From Terriglobus albidus (GTDB taxonomy: Bacteria; Acidobacteriota; Terriglobia; Terriglobales; Acidobacteriaceae), in the NCBI RefSeq assembly GCF_025685425.1, contig NZ_JAGTAS010000058.1, positions 620,001 to 684,000 on the forward strand: a stretch of 64,000 nucleotides of DNA. The letters are read 5' to 3'. The notes under the pieces are model-generated. The model saw nothing but the letters and a program-made list of their open reading frames with translations. It was not told the DNA's origin and searched no databases. The stretch's first letter is position 1. Each line of letters starts with the position of its first letter. Shown piece after piece: positions 36,991 to 45,611 of this stretch. Both the position numbers and the translations under genes were made by a program.

Positions 36991-39072
36991 ATGACATTCT
37001 TCCGGCGTATCTTTTCGGCTCGTCCAGTCTTTCTCACGGCGGCTGCGCTGCTGGCCACCCTGCCCGCTGCTGCACAACAAAAGAACGCTCCTGAGCCGCC
37101 GAAGGGTCCCGATCGTTCCGCCGCCTACTACCACTACAGCCTCGCCCACATGTATGAAGAGCTGGCCATCAATCAGGGCCGCACCGATTACGCCACGCAG
37201 GCTATCGAAGAGTACAAGCTGGCGTTGAATGCCGATCCCGACTCTGCGCAGTTGCAGAATGGCCTTGCCGACCTTTATCTGAAGCTTGGCCGCGTCCGCG
37301 AAGCCGTTTCGGTCGCGCAGGAACAGGTCAAGAAGAATCCCGATGATGTGGACGCCCACAACATCCTGGGTAAGATCTATCTTCGTTCGCTCGGAGACGG
37401 AACCCCTAATAATCAGTCGCAGCAAATGCTGCAGTTGGCCCTTACCGAGTACAAGGCCATCGTCCGCCTGAAGCCTGACAGCGTAGAAGATCATCTACTG
37501 CTGGGTCAGCTCTATGCCCTGAACCACGAAAATGATAAGGCTGAGGCAGAGCTGAAGACCGCGCAAAAGCTTGATGGAACCTCGGAAGAGGTCATCCTCG
37601 CGATGGTGCGCCTCTATGGGGAACAGAACCAGTACGACCGCATCGCGCAGCTCATCAATGCTCTGCCTATCACGGACCGTACGGCGCGGATGGAGTACTC
37701 ACTGGGTCTGACCTATGACCAGCTGAAGAAGCCCAAGGAAGCCGCGGCGGCCTATCAGCGCTCGCTTGATATCGACAACGACAACCTCGACGCGCAGCGC
37801 GGTCTCGCCAGTGCTCTGCTGCTGGACGGCCAGTTCGATGCGGCTCTGAAGCAGTACAAGGACATCGTCACCGCCGAGCCACAGGATGCACAGTCGTACA
37901 TCCGCATCTCCGAGATCCAGCGTCGTCAGGGACATTACGACGAAGCGCTCGCTACGCTCAAGAAGGCCAAGACCCTTGTCACGGATTCGCTTGAGCTCAG
38001 CTACAACGAAGCTCTGCTCTACGATTCCCTTGGCCGCTTCGATGATGCTGTCGCAACGCTGACCAAGCTGCTTGCCGACACCGCACACGCTGATGGCAAC
38101 TATACCGACGGCGAAAAGAACAATCGCGGACTCTTCCTCGATCGCCTTGGCATTGTGCTCAAGGAACAAGGTAAGACTCTCCAGGCCGTCGACACTTATA
38201 AGCAAATCGTCGCCCTTGGCGGCGATAATGTCGCGCGCGGTTATATGGGTGAAGTCGATGCCTATCGCGACAACCATGACTGGGCAAAGATGACTGCCGC
38301 TGCCGCCGAGGCTGCCAAGGCGCTGCCCAAGGACAAGTCGGTCCAGATGGTCTATGCCGGCACACTCGCCGATACCGGCAAGGTCGATGAGGCCATCGCA
38401 ATTGCCAAAGCTCAACTTGGCGGTGATGACGATCGCGATACCCGTATGCAGCTCGCGCAGATGTACATCCGGCTGAAGCGCTGGAAAGATGCGGACGAGC
38501 AACTCTCGCATGTGGAGGGCATCACTTCCCGCAATGAAGACAAGATCTACCTCTACTTCTCGCGCGGCACGCTGGCAGAACGGCAGAAGCTGTACGATCA
38601 GGCCGAGATTGAGTTCCGTAAAGTCCTGACGATTGACCCCAACAATGCCGCAACCCTCAACTATCTGGGTTATATGCTGGCCGACCGCGGTCAGAAGCTG
38701 AATGAAGCCCTCGACATGGTTCGCAAGGCCGTCGAGCTCGATCCGCAGAACGGCGCTTACCTCGATTCTCTCGGCTGGGCTTACTTCAAGAGCGGGCAGT
38801 TCACGCTTGCCGAAGAGTACCTGCTGAAGGCAAAGGATCGCATCTCGACCGACCCGACGGTCTACGACCATCTGGGTGAGCTCTACCTCCAGACCGGCAA
38901 GCTGAAGCAAGCCGTCACCTGGTGGGAGCGCTCGATGAAGGAGTACAAGATGGCTCTGGCACCGGATGCCGATCCGGCCGACCAGGCCAAGGTGCAGAAG
39001 AAGCTCGATAGCGCCCGCGTCAAGCTTGCTCGCGCTACTCCTTCACGCACCTCCGCCCTGCAGGACAAGTAA
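36991..39072 (+). CDS. Secreted TPR-repeat protein
   Basis: A 693-residue periplasmic or outer-membrane-associated protein with a signal peptide (RPVFLTAAALLATLPAAAAQ region). At least twelve tetratricopeptide-like helix pairs follow from about residue 45 to 670, e.g. AIEEYKLALNADPDSAQLQN, AVSVAQEQVKKNPDDVDAHN, EAAAAYQRSLDIDNDNLDAQ, ALKQYKDIVTAEPQDAQSYI, AEIEFRKVLTIDPNNAATLN and ALDMVRKAVELDPQNGAYLD. TPR arrays are scaffolds for protein-protein contact; the partner is unknown. No enzymatic domain is visible. AGGA precedes the ATG. It ends with a good terminator hairpin, so it is likely a single-gene unit. Confidence 0.88.
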   Translation: MTFFRRIFSARPVFLTAAALLATLPAAAQQKNAPEPPKGPDRSAAYYHYSLAHMYEELAINQGRTDYATQAIEEYKLALNADPDSAQLQNGLADLYLKLGRVREAVSVAQEQVKKNPDDVDAHNILGKIYLRSLGDGTPNNQSQQMLQLALTEYKAIVRLKPDSVEDHLLLGQLYALNHENDKAEAELKTAQKLDGTSEEVILAMVRLYGEQNQYDRIAQLINALPITDRTARMEYSLGLTYDQLKKPKEAAAAYQRSLDIDNDNLDAQRGLASALLLDGQFDAALKQYKDIVTAEPQDAQSYIRISEIQRRQGHYDEALATLKKAKTLVTDSLELSYNEALLYDSLGRFDDAVATLTKLLADTAHADGNYTDGEKNNRGLFLDRLGIVLKEQGKTLQAVDTYKQIVALGGDNVARGYMGEVDAYRDNHDWAKMTAAAAEAAKALPKDKSVQMVYAGTLADTGKVDEAIAIAKAQLGGDDDRDTRMQLAQMYIRLKRWKDADEQLSHVEGITSRNEDKIYLYFSRGTLAERQKLYDQAEIEFRKVLTIDPNNAATLNYLGYMLADRGQKLNEALDMVRKAVELDPQNGAYLDSLGWAYFKSGQFTLAEEYLLKAKDRISTDPTVYDHLGELYLQTGKLKQAVTWWERSMKEYKMALAPDADPADQAKVQKKLDSARVKLARATPSRTSALQDK

Positions 39073-39096
39073 CCAAACGGTTTCTCAAGTACAGAG

Positions 39097-39123
39097 GAGG
39101 CCAGCTTCGGCTGGCCTTTTTCG
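39097..39123 (+). terminator. Rho-independent terminator after the TPR gene
   Basis: GAGGCCAGC-TTCG-GCTGGCCTTTTTCG: a seven- to eight-base GC-rich stem closed by a stable TTCG tetraloop and followed by five T residues. Confidence 0.88.
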
Positions 39124-39145
39124 TTTTCCTTAACCCGCCGGCTGA

Positions 39146-39259
39146 TAGAGCATTTTCCCTGTAGGTGTAGATAGGGCTCCGCATCTATGGGCGTTTTCCG
39201 CAATGAAAACGCCGCTGCACTCCTCTCCCGGGATACCCAGAAACAGGGAAAATGCTCTA
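39146..39259. mobile_element. MITE-like element, copy A3
   Basis: A unit of 110 bases with ends GAGCATTTTCCCTGT and ACAGGGAAAATGCTC, flanked by TA (39146-39147, 39258-39259). Its right end lies 32 bases before the start of the dGTPase-like gene. An open frame through it reads MGVFRNENAAA, which is element sequence and not a protein. Confidence 0.88.
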
Positions 39260-39291
39260 GCCTGCTCTTAGGAGCTTTTTCGTACGATCGC

Positions 39292-40428
39292 ATGTCGACC
39301 TTGCGCAAACCCTATGCCGTTCGCGGTGATGCGGATGATCCGCTGATCCAGCGCAAATGGCCGTATCCGGAGCGGATGTCACGTTCGCCGTTTGAACGCG
39401 ACCGCGACCGCGTCGTGGGGTCACGCGCCTTTCGCCGCCTGGCCGGCAAGACACAAGTCTTCTCCACCCGTACCTCAGACCACTTTCGTTCGCGTCTGAC
39501 CCACTCGATTGAGGTCGCCCAGATCGCGCGGGAAGTCGCCTCCGCTCTTGGCCTGAACGGCGAACTCGCGGAGACGCTTGCCCTGGTTCACGACATCGGA
39601 CATCCACCCTATGGTCACACCGGCGAGCGAGCGCTCGATGAGTGCCTGCAGCCATTCGGTCTACGGTTCGATCACAATCTCCAGGCTCTGCGTACAGTCG
39701 AACGCTTCGAACAGCGTTACGCCGCGCATCGCGGCCTGAACCTGACCCTTGGTGTGCGGGAAGGCATCATCAAACACTCGCGTGACTACCCGGCTGATAA
39801 ATATCCGAAGCTTGCCGAATATTTCCTCGGCCGGCGGCCACCGCTCGAAGCCCAGATTATCGATCTGGTCGATGAGGTTGCCTACCTGACCGCCGACCTT
39901 GATGATGGTGTCGAATCAAAGATTCTGGAAGTAGGCGAGCTCTGTGAACACCTCACCATCTTCCGCGAGCTCTATGAGTTCGTGCATCGCCGGCATCCTG
40001 GTGTGGAACAGAAGTATCTCTTCCACGAGACGCTGCAGTGGATGCAGCATCGCCTGACCGACGATGTCATCAACAATGTCACCCGGCAGATCGAAGAACT
40101 GGGAATTGAAACACTGGAGCAGATCCGCGAATACCCCTATCGCATCGCCGTCTTTTCGCCGGAGATCGAGGCCATGCGCCTGGAAGAGAAGCGCTACCTG
40201 TACGAGGCGCTCTATACCTGCGGCCCGCTGGATGTGGAGCGCAAGCACGGTGTTGTCGTCATTAAGTCCCTCTTCAACTACTGGGTGAAGAATCCCAGCC
40301 AGCTTCCCAGCAATTACTACGGCGATCTGGAGACCGAGGGCGTGCCCCGCACCGTTGCCGACTATATCGCCGGCATGACCGATAGCTACATTCTCGATCA
40401 GTACGGAGCACTGGTCACCAAACTCTGA
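39292..40428 (+). CDS. dGTPase-like HD-domain triphosphohydrolase
   Basis: A 378-residue member of the deoxyguanosinetriphosphate triphosphohydrolase-like family, which removes triphosphate from dNTPs or similar nucleotides. HD metal ligands: H in SRLTHSIEVAQIAREVA, the HD pair in LALVHDIGHPPYGHTGERAL, and D in IDLVDEVAYLTADLDDG. FRRLAGKTQVFSTRTSDHFR is the N-terminal signature. The start at 39292 was preferred over in-frame starts inside the neighbouring MITE copy. The substrate cannot be fixed from sequence, since this subgroup often prefers different dNTPs. Confidence 0.88.
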   Translation: MSTLRKPYAVRGDADDPLIQRKWPYPERMSRSPFERDRDRVVGSRAFRRLAGKTQVFSTRTSDHFRSRLTHSIEVAQIAREVASALGLNGELAETLALVHDIGHPPYGHTGERALDECLQPFGLRFDHNLQALRTVERFEQRYAAHRGLNLTLGVREGIIKHSRDYPADKYPKLAEYFLGRRPPLEAQIIDLVDEVAYLTADLDDGVESKILEVGELCEHLTIFRELYEFVHRRHPGVEQKYLFHETLQWMQHRLTDDVINNVTRQIEELGIETLEQIREYPYRIAVFSPEIEAMRLEEKRYLYEALYTCGPLDVERKHGVVVIKSLFNYWVKNPSQLPSNYYGDLETEGVPRTVADYIAGMTDSYILDQYGALVTKL

Positions 40429-40442
40429 TCTGGTCACCAGCC

Positions 40443-41129
40443 CTAATCAGCAAAGTGAAAGGGATTGAAGCTGGTATGCCGGTCAAAGGCATCTACTCCC
40501 TCGGACCGCTTCAGCCAGCCCACCACGGCATAGGTGACCGGCGTGGCCAGCACTTCATAGACGACCTTCAACAGGTAGCCGGTCACGATCAGCCGTCCGA
40601 TATCGGCCCATGGAAGCGTGAAACCGAAGGTAAGCGTCATCACCACGGCGGTATCGACAGCCTGTCCGACGATGGTGGAACCCACTGTGCGCGTCCATAG
40701 CATCTCGCCGTTGGTGATCAGCTTCAGCCGTGCCAGGGTGTAGCTGTTGGCGAACTCTCCCAGGAAATACGCAATGATGCTGGCGAACAGGATGCGGGGA
40801 ATGAACCCGAAGACAGTTTCGAAGGCCGCCTGGTTATGCCATCCGCTGGCCGCAGGCAATGAGATGGTAATGGTCGCCATCGTATACAGCAGGGCCGTTC
40901 CGAAGAAGCCGAGCCAGATGGCCCGGCGCGATGCTCCGTAGCCGTAGACCTCGGTAAAGACATCTCCAAAGATGTAGGTGATGGGAAACAGGATCACGGC
41001 GCCGCTGACCTCCAGCGGTCCAATACGGCAGATCTTCTGTGCCACCAGGTTGCTGACCAGCAGAATAACGACAAATGCGGTGATCAGGGCATCAAGGTAC
41101 TTGTATCCGTGCGGCTGTGTCTTTGACAT
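40443..41129 (-). CDS. Queuosine-precursor transporter family (YhhQ/VUT) membrane protein
   Basis: A 228-residue inner-membrane protein with about six hydrophobic segments (LDALITAFVVILLVSNLVAQ, VSGAVILFPITYIFGDVFTE, AIWLGFFGTALLYTMATITI, RILFASIIAYFLGEFANSYT, IVGQAVDTAVVMTLTFGFTL, GYLLKVVYEVLATPVTYAVV). The FPITYIFGDVFTEVYGY and GEFANS motifs match the YhhQ/VUT family that imports preQ0/preQ1 for queuosine. Translation from ATG 41129 is preferred (GGAAG upstream). It is convergent with the dGTPase-like gene. Confidence 0.85.
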   Translation of the reverse strand: MSKTQPHGYKYLDALITAFVVILLVSNLVAQKICRIGPLEVSGAVILFPITYIFGDVFTEVYGYGASRRAIWLGFFGTALLYTMATITISLPAASGWHNQAAFETVFGFIPRILFASIIAYFLGEFANSYTLARLKLITNGEMLWTRTVGSTIVGQAVDTAVVMTLTFGFTLPWADIGRLIVTGYLLKVVYEVLATPVTYAVVGWLKRSEGVDAFDRHTSFNPFHFAD

Positions 41130-41194
41130 GAGCTTCCAGTATTGATAGCGTAATAGAGGCCTGCAATTCTGCGCCAAGGCACTTCAGCCTAAGC

Positions 41195-41272
41195 GTCCCC
41201 GTCGTCTAGCCCGGCCTAGGACACCGCCCTTTCACGGCGATAACACGGGTTCGAATCCCGTCGGGGACGCCA
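41195..41272 (+). tRNA. tRNA-Glu (UUC anticodon)
   Basis: The acceptor stem GTCCCCG pairs with CGGGGAC; the anticodon loop CTTTCAC gives UUC for glutamate; the T-arm reads CGGG-TTCGAAT-CCCG. The CCA end (41270-41272) is encoded. The outermost base pair of the anticodon stem appears to be C-A (CCGCC/GGCGA), a slight irregularity. Bacterial tRNA genes are common integration sites, and accessory DNA begins just after this one. Confidence 0.95.
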
Positions 41273-41382
41273 AAATATTCCAAATAACTTAGCTATCAAC
41301 ACGCTGCTCTAGCTAAAGCTCGCGGTAACGCTACGGCAACGTTCTGTACCGATTTGAGGCGGTAACCAAAGAGCTTTGCCCT

Positions 41383-41679
41383 GTGGATGTGATTCTCCTT
41401 TTGTTCGCCTATACTCTCCTCATGCGGACAGGCGGATACAAGCGGGAAATAAACCTGGAGAGGCTAGATCCCTCTCTGCTCATTGCCGCTAGTCTGGTGC
41501 TCCCCGTCCGGACAGCAAAAAGACCAGCTCCCGATGCTCAATGCTCGAGCGCCGACTGGGACAGTTCCGTCCGAATCGCCCACATGGTCCTCACCCAGGC
41601 TATTCAGAAGTACCCTGGGTTGTTTCAGCACAAAAATGTGCCTTGGTACGTACCGACCGACGAGGATGTTCCGGAATGA
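41383..41679 (+). CDS. Unknown small protein, first of an overlapping pair
   Basis: 98 residues from GTG 41383, or 85 from ATG 41422: MRTGGYKREINLERLDPSLL, then QAIQKYPGLFQHKNVPWYVP and TDEDVPE at the end. Not recognised. The N-terminal extension is hydrophobic if the GTG is used. Its last four bases overlap the next gene (ATGA), a common sign of co-translated partners. It is the first gene after tRNA-Glu. Confidence 0.5.
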   Translation: MDVILLLFAYTLLMRTGGYKREINLERLDPSLLIAASLVLPVRTAKRPAPDAQCSSADWDSSVRIAHMVLTQAIQKYPGLFQHKNVPWYVPTDEDVPE

Positions 41680-41903
41680 CTCAGGTCGAGTTCAACGAAC
41701 AGTGGAGCGTCGACGAACTGCCGGCCTGCGACACCGGTATGGAGTTGCTGAAGCATTTCGCGGACATGCACCCAGAGTTTACGGCATCTTATATCCGCCG
41801 CCTGGCGTGGGCCGATGAGGTGGACACATTCACCGCGGCGGATCCTCTTTGGACTGCATATGTCCGTCATGTGAGCGACTGCCCTCACTGCAACGACCTG
41901 TAG
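41676..41903 (+). CDS. Unknown small protein with C-terminal HX3CX2C motif
   Basis: A 75-residue product: TQVEFNEQWSVDELPACDTG, MELLKHFADMHPEFTASYIR, WTAYVRHVSDCPHCNDL. The end HVSDCPHC has the spacing H-x3-C-x2-C used by zinc-binding anti-sigma factors, but here it is at the extreme C-terminus and no sigma-factor gene is nearby, so that role is unproven. It overlaps the preceding gene by four bases. Confidence 0.5.
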   Translation: MTQVEFNEQWSVDELPACDTGMELLKHFADMHPEFTASYIRRLAWADEVDTFTAADPLWTAYVRHVSDCPHCNDL

Positions 41904-42018
41904 AAGTATTTCCCGAGCGATTATTAAGGTTGGTGTTCGCTCAATCGCCGGCAGTGCTTCTATGAGCCTCGCAGGAAGCGACGGCGGGTTGTCTTAAGAG
42001 CATCTTACGGTGGGAACG

Positions 42019-43197
42019 ATGGCACGCCCCTCTACGTCACCCCTGAAGATCGCGCTGGTAACGACGTTTCCGCCGAGCTCCGGAGACCTGAACGAGTATG
42101 GCTTCCACCTGGCGAGCGCGCTACGCTCGAATGCCTCGGTTGAGGCTGTGATCTATGCGGACCAAACTGCGGCCGGACCCGAGCTCGAGGGCTTTGACGT
42201 GCGCCGATGCTGGAGGTTCAACTCCTTTCTCACGGCGTTCCACATTCTGCGGCGTGTATGGAAAGACAAGCCTGACTGCGTCTGGTTCAACATGGGCTTC
42301 TCGACCTTTGCTAATACTCCAGTGGCGGCGTTTCTGTCTGTATTCACGCCCTTTCTAGTGAAGTTCAGTGGTTACTATACGCACATCACGCTCCACACTG
42401 TCTTCGAGCGCATCAATCTGGAGGATGCACAGGTTCGTTTTGCCGGCGTGTATCGTATGGCCGGGCGCGCGGCGACTCGGGCGCTGCTCTGGTCCGGAGA
42501 CATCACGGTGCTGCTGCCGACCTTTCGTCAGTTGTTACTGGATGCATATCGTGTTCCAGCGGATCAGGTTCAGTACCGCCCTCATGGGACCTTTGTGGAC
42601 GGTCCCATAGACGCCGTCGTGCTGCCGGATCGCAAACAGCCTGTAGTCCTGGCATTCGGCTACTGGGGAACCTACAAGAGGGTAGAGATCCTGATCGCAG
42701 CGATGAAAGAGGTCCTGCGAGAGATTCCCGACGCCGTTTTACACGTGGCCGGTAAAGATCATCCCAGTACGCCCGGCTACCTGGAAGGATTGCGCAATCA
42801 ACATCGGGAGAACCGGGCTATCCAGTTCCTGGGATATGTTCCGGAGGAAGAGGTTCCCGCCGTCTTTGGACGCGCGCGCTTGGTGGTGTTGCCGTACACC
42901 TCGGCGGCCGGCACCAGCGGCGTGGTGCATCAGGCCTGCCAGCACGCTCTGCCAATCGTCGCCTCGGACATTGAAGAGTTCACAGAGATGGCGCGAGAAG
43001 AGGGCGTGGCAATGGCAATCTATCCTCGCGATGATAGCCACGCTCTAGCCGCCAAAATGCTTCGTTTATTGCAGTCCGATGAAACCTGCCTCCAGATGTC
43101 GCTGCAGAACCTGCGTGCGGCATCGGGTACTCCTATGCCAGGCGTCGTCGACTCCTACCTGGAACTCTTCCGGTCCCGCACCGGAGGGCAGAGCTAG
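42019..43197 (+). CDS. Glycosyltransferase family 4
   Basis: A 392-residue GT-B sugar transferase, probably for surface polysaccharide. N-terminal domain: LKIALVTTFPPSSGDLNEYG, then GYYTHITLHTVFERINLEDA. C-terminal nucleotide-sugar domain: VVLAFGYWGTYKRVEILIAA, EIPDAVLHVAGKDHPSTPGY, IQFLGYVPEEEVPAVFGRAR and the ExxxxxxxE-type region SAAGTSGVVHQACQHALPIV followed by ASDIEEF. The sugar cannot be told. ATG 42019 has GGTGGGA before it. The TAG stop (43195-43197) is formed by the MITE boundary, as for purH. It is on the opposite strand to the rest of the polysaccharide cluster and converges on it. Confidence 0.87.
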   Translation: MARPSTSPLKIALVTTFPPSSGDLNEYGFHLASALRSNASVEAVIYADQTAAGPELEGFDVRRCWRFNSFLTAFHILRRVWKDKPDCVWFNMGFSTFANTPVAAFLSVFTPFLVKFSGYYTHITLHTVFERINLEDAQVRFAGVYRMAGRAATRALLWSGDITVLLPTFRQLLLDAYRVPADQVQYRPHGTFVDGPIDAVVLPDRKQPVVLAFGYWGTYKRVEILIAAMKEVLREIPDAVLHVAGKDHPSTPGYLEGLRNQHRENRAIQFLGYVPEEEVPAVFGRARLVVLPYTSAAGTSGVVHQACQHALPIVASDIEEFTEMAREEGVAMAIYPRDDSHALAAKMLRLLQSDETCLQMSLQNLRAASGTPMPGVVDSYLELFRSRTGGQS

Positions 43198-43310
43198 AGC
43201 ATTTTCACTGTAGGTGTACTGCAGGGCTTCCATATCTATGGGCGTTTTCCGCAATGAAAACGCCGCTGCACGCCTTTTCCGGGATACCCAGCAACAGTGA
43301 AAATGCTCTA
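43195..43310. mobile_element. MITE-like element, copy A4, abutting the GT4 stop
   Basis: A unit of 112 bases with ends GAGCATTTTCACTGT and ACAGTGAAAATGCTC, flanked by TA (43195-43196, 43309-43310). Both ends carry the same substitution (CACTGT for CCCTGT), so the arms co-varied. Its first G completes the GT4 TAG stop. Confidence 0.88.
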
Positions 43311-43321
43311 GACCGCGCAGA

Positions 43322-44497
43322 TTAAATCAACTCACGCCAATCGGTTTTGAATCTGCCACGCAGGTTCCACATGGAAAGTGCCTGCGAAGCAAATGAGGTC
43401 ACCCACGGATTCATGTAGGGAGCGATCTCGCCGTTGCGCCTTCCAAACCAGAAGCCGCCGGACAGGCGACCGTCTTCCTCCTCAGATTGGAAACTCACCA
43501 GCGCTTCGGCTTCCTGCTCTGCGGCAGCGCGGTCGAGCGGCAACACGCTGTAGTCGTCGGCGAAGATGCGGATGCGGAGCAGCTGCGCAATGACATCTGC
43601 GCGAAGGAACTGCGGTGCGATGCTCTGCATGTACTGAGCCACTTTGGGAATGCCGTGGCGCATCGCATCCGCGCACTCCGCCTCATGCACGACCGGCAGC
43701 AAGCCTTCGAGGAAGTAGAGATAAGAGTGCAGCCGGTCCATAACCTTTTGCTGGTCGGTCACGCCAAGTAAAAATGCCTCGTGCGTTGCTAAGGCTGAGG
43801 CCAGCACGCTGCGATAAAGCTTGAGGTGATGCTCATTCTTCCCGATCTCCCATAGCTCATACCAGCCCAGGGCTGACTTCAACTGATAGCAGCCCGGAGC
43901 TTGCGACCATCGCGCTGACACGTAAGGAGCGAGTGTCTTTTCAGGCAATGAGAGAACTGGCCCGAAGTGTTCGCCGTCGAAAAAGTCCCGAGCCATGCTG
44001 GCGCCGCACTGCATGGCTGTTGCAAGAAACTCAGACGTACGGGTGAGCCGCCATACCGACAGCAGTCCGCGGATGATAATGCCGTCGTCGAAGAAATAGG
44101 AGTCGTACTTCGCCCCGGGGCCGCACTCGAACGGCATGGTTTCCGTATCGGCGTCCCAGGCCTGCACGAGATAATTTGCGGTTGTCATTGCAGCGTCGAG
44201 GTAACGGCTTTCGCCGCTTTGCTTATAGAGCGAGATGAGAGCTGAGGCGCCGTATCCGGTAATCTCGGTCGAGATAGGAGCGTTCTGTCCAAGATCGGTG
44301 CGGTAGAAGCGAGCCACACCGCCCTCAGCGTCTCGAATGCCTGAGGTTAGAAACCACTCGCCCGCGTCGTTTGATACATCTCTCCCTGCTGCCGCTGTTG
44401 CAATCATCGTCGTTACGGGCGATGTCGTCCCTGCTACCGCTGTTGCAACCATCATCGTCACGGGCGATCTCCCTTCAAGCGCATTTTTCAAGTACAT
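43322..44497 (-). CDS. Six-hairpin (alpha/alpha barrel) glycosidase-like protein
   Basis: A product of about 391 residues. After a 30-residue duplicated segment at the N-terminus (see the 44384-44473 repeat) it reads as paired helices: ITGYGASALISLYKQSGESR, YLDAAMTTANYLVQAWDADT, YFFDDGIIIRGLLSVWRLTR, ALGWYELWEIGKNEHHLKLY, SYLYFLEGLLPVVHEAECAD and PYMNPWVTSFASQALSMWN. This is the six-hairpin barrel of unsaturated glycuronyl hydrolases, epimerases or related enzymes; the exact family was not recognised. The start at 44497 overlaps the end of wecB by 23 bases; an earlier in-frame start (44554) lies deeper inside wecB. It probably acts on the polysaccharide made by this cluster. Confidence 0.65.
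   Translation of the reverse strand: MYLKNALEGRSPVTMMVATAVAGTTSPVTTMIATAAAGRDVSNDAGEWFLTSGIRDAEGGVARFYRTDLGQNAPISTEITGYGASALISLYKQSGESRYLDAAMTTANYLVQAWDADTETMPFECGPGAKYDSYFFDDGIIIRGLLSVWRLTRTSEFLATAMQCGASMARDFFDGEHFGPVLSLPEKTLAPYVSARWSQAPGCYQLKSALGWYELWEIGKNEHHLKLYRSVLASALATHEAFLLGVTDQQKVMDRLHSYLYFLEGLLPVVHEAECADAMRHGIPKVAQYMQSIAPQFLRADVIAQLLRIRIFADDYSVLPLDRAAAEQEAEALVSFQSEEEDGRLSGGFWFGRRNGEIAPYMNPWVTSFASQALSMWNLRGRFKTDWRELI
44384..44473 (-). repeat. 45-base tandem duplication in coding sequence
   Basis: Two adjacent 45-base units (44384-44428 and 44429-44473), each starting CCCTGCT and containing CCGCTGTTGCAA. In the minus-strand gene they encode two 15-residue units of the form (G/T)(R/T)SPVT(M/T)M(V/I)ATA(V/A)AG. 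The repeat stays in frame. Confidence 0.75.
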
Positions 44498-45611
44498 GGG
44501 CGATCTGATCCGAAAGCACGTAAGCGATATGGTCCGCAGCTCTACCGTCACCATAGATATCGCGAACCTGCGCCATGCTTTCGTACAGATGCTCGTTCTC
44601 CATCAGCTCGGTGAAGGCATCGAGAATGGACTCCGAGGAGAAGCCCACGAGCTTGGCGGAACCTGCAGCCACGGCCTCTGGGCGATCGGTCACATTTCTC
44701 AAAACGAGCGCAGGCTTCCCGAGGCTTGGAAGCTCCTCCTGCAATCCGCCTGAGTCGATCATGGCGAAGTAGCAGGCCTGCGCTGCGGCGATCATCTCCC
44801 TGTAGGACAGAGGGGCGGTGAGTGTGATGTTGTCCTCGTTGCTGAGGAACTTGCGCACGGTGCTGGAGACCGCCGGGTTCGGATGCACAGGTAGCACAAA
44901 GTGTGCGGTGCGCGCATAGCGCCTGGCCAGCGTGCAAAGAGTCTTGCATACCCGGCCCAGGGGCTCACCCTGGCTCTCACGGCGATGCAGTGTAATCAGA
45001 ATCAGCTTCCGCTGGCCCATAGGCAACGCTTTGAGAAGTGAGTTGGCGTGGTTGAACGGAAGTGAGGCTGCATAACGCATGGCGTCGATGCCGGTATTGC
45101 CGGTAAGGTGGATCTGGCGCGCGCTACGGCCTTCTTTCAACAGAGTCCAGCGGTTCTCCGCAGTCGCCGCGAAGTGCAGGTCTGCCATCGCATCGATCAT
45201 TCTGCGGTGAGCTTCTTCGGGAAAGGGCTCGTGATTCGATCCCGATCGAATGCCTGCCTCAATGTGGGCCAAAGGCACCTTAGCGTAACAGGCAGCAAGC
45301 GCTCCAGCCATGGCAGAGGTGGTATCGCCTTGCACCAGCACGTGTGAGGGCTGTTCTTTTTTTAGGATCTCGTCCAGTTGCGGCAGCAGTCTCGCCAAGA
45401 GCCCATTGGGTTGGCCATCCTGCGGCGTGGGCGCGAGGCGATATTCAGGATCAATCTCAAACAGCTTCAGGATGGGAGGCACAAGATGCTCATGCTGCCC
45501 GGTGACGCAGACCACGGAGCGATCGCCTTGCCTGGCCAGGGCCCGGATCACAGGAGCCATCTTGATCGCCTCCGGCCGCGTGCCGACGATGGATAGATAC
45601 GTCTTAGGCAT
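44475..45611 (-). CDS. wecB: UDP-N-acetylglucosamine 2-epimerase (non-hydrolysing)
   Basis: Interconverts UDP-GlcNAc and UDP-ManNAc for surface polysaccharide. The 378-residue product has the MPKTYLSIVGTRPEAIKMAP start, VLVQGDTTSAMAGALAACYA, HIEAGIRSGSNHEPFPEEAHRR region (catalytic Asp/Glu/His neighbourhood), LITLHRRESQGEPLGRV, and the UDP-binding MIDSGGLQEELPSLGKPAL with VLRNVTDRPEAV. ATG 45611 follows GGAGG and overlaps the GT2 stop by eight bases. Middle of the four-gene minus-strand operon. Confidence 0.93.
   Translation of the reverse strand: MPKTYLSIVGTRPEAIKMAPVIRALARQGDRSVVCVTGQHEHLVPPILKLFEIDPEYRLAPTPQDGQPNGLLARLLPQLDEILKKEQPSHVLVQGDTTSAMAGALAACYAKVPLAHIEAGIRSGSNHEPFPEEAHRRMIDAMADLHFAATAENRWTLLKEGRSARQIHLTGNTGIDAMRYAASLPFNHANSLLKALPMGQRKLILITLHRRESQGEPLGRVCKTLCTLARRYARTAHFVLPVHPNPAVSSTVRKFLSNEDNITLTAPLSYREMIAAAQACYFAMIDSGGLQEELPSLGKPALVLRNVTDRPEAVAAGSAKLVGFSSESILDAFTELMENEHLYESMAQVRDIYGDGRAADHIAYVLSDQIAHVLEKCA

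Noticed and set aside
37699-38910. Minus-strand frame of 403 codons opposite the TPR protein
   Set aside because: It mirrors the regular TPR repeat and has no ribosome site or recognisable domain.
41676-41903. Anti-sigma factor call from HX3CX2C
   Set aside because: The motif is at the C-terminal end rather than near the N-terminus, there is no sigma-factor gene and no membrane segment; kept only as a possibility.
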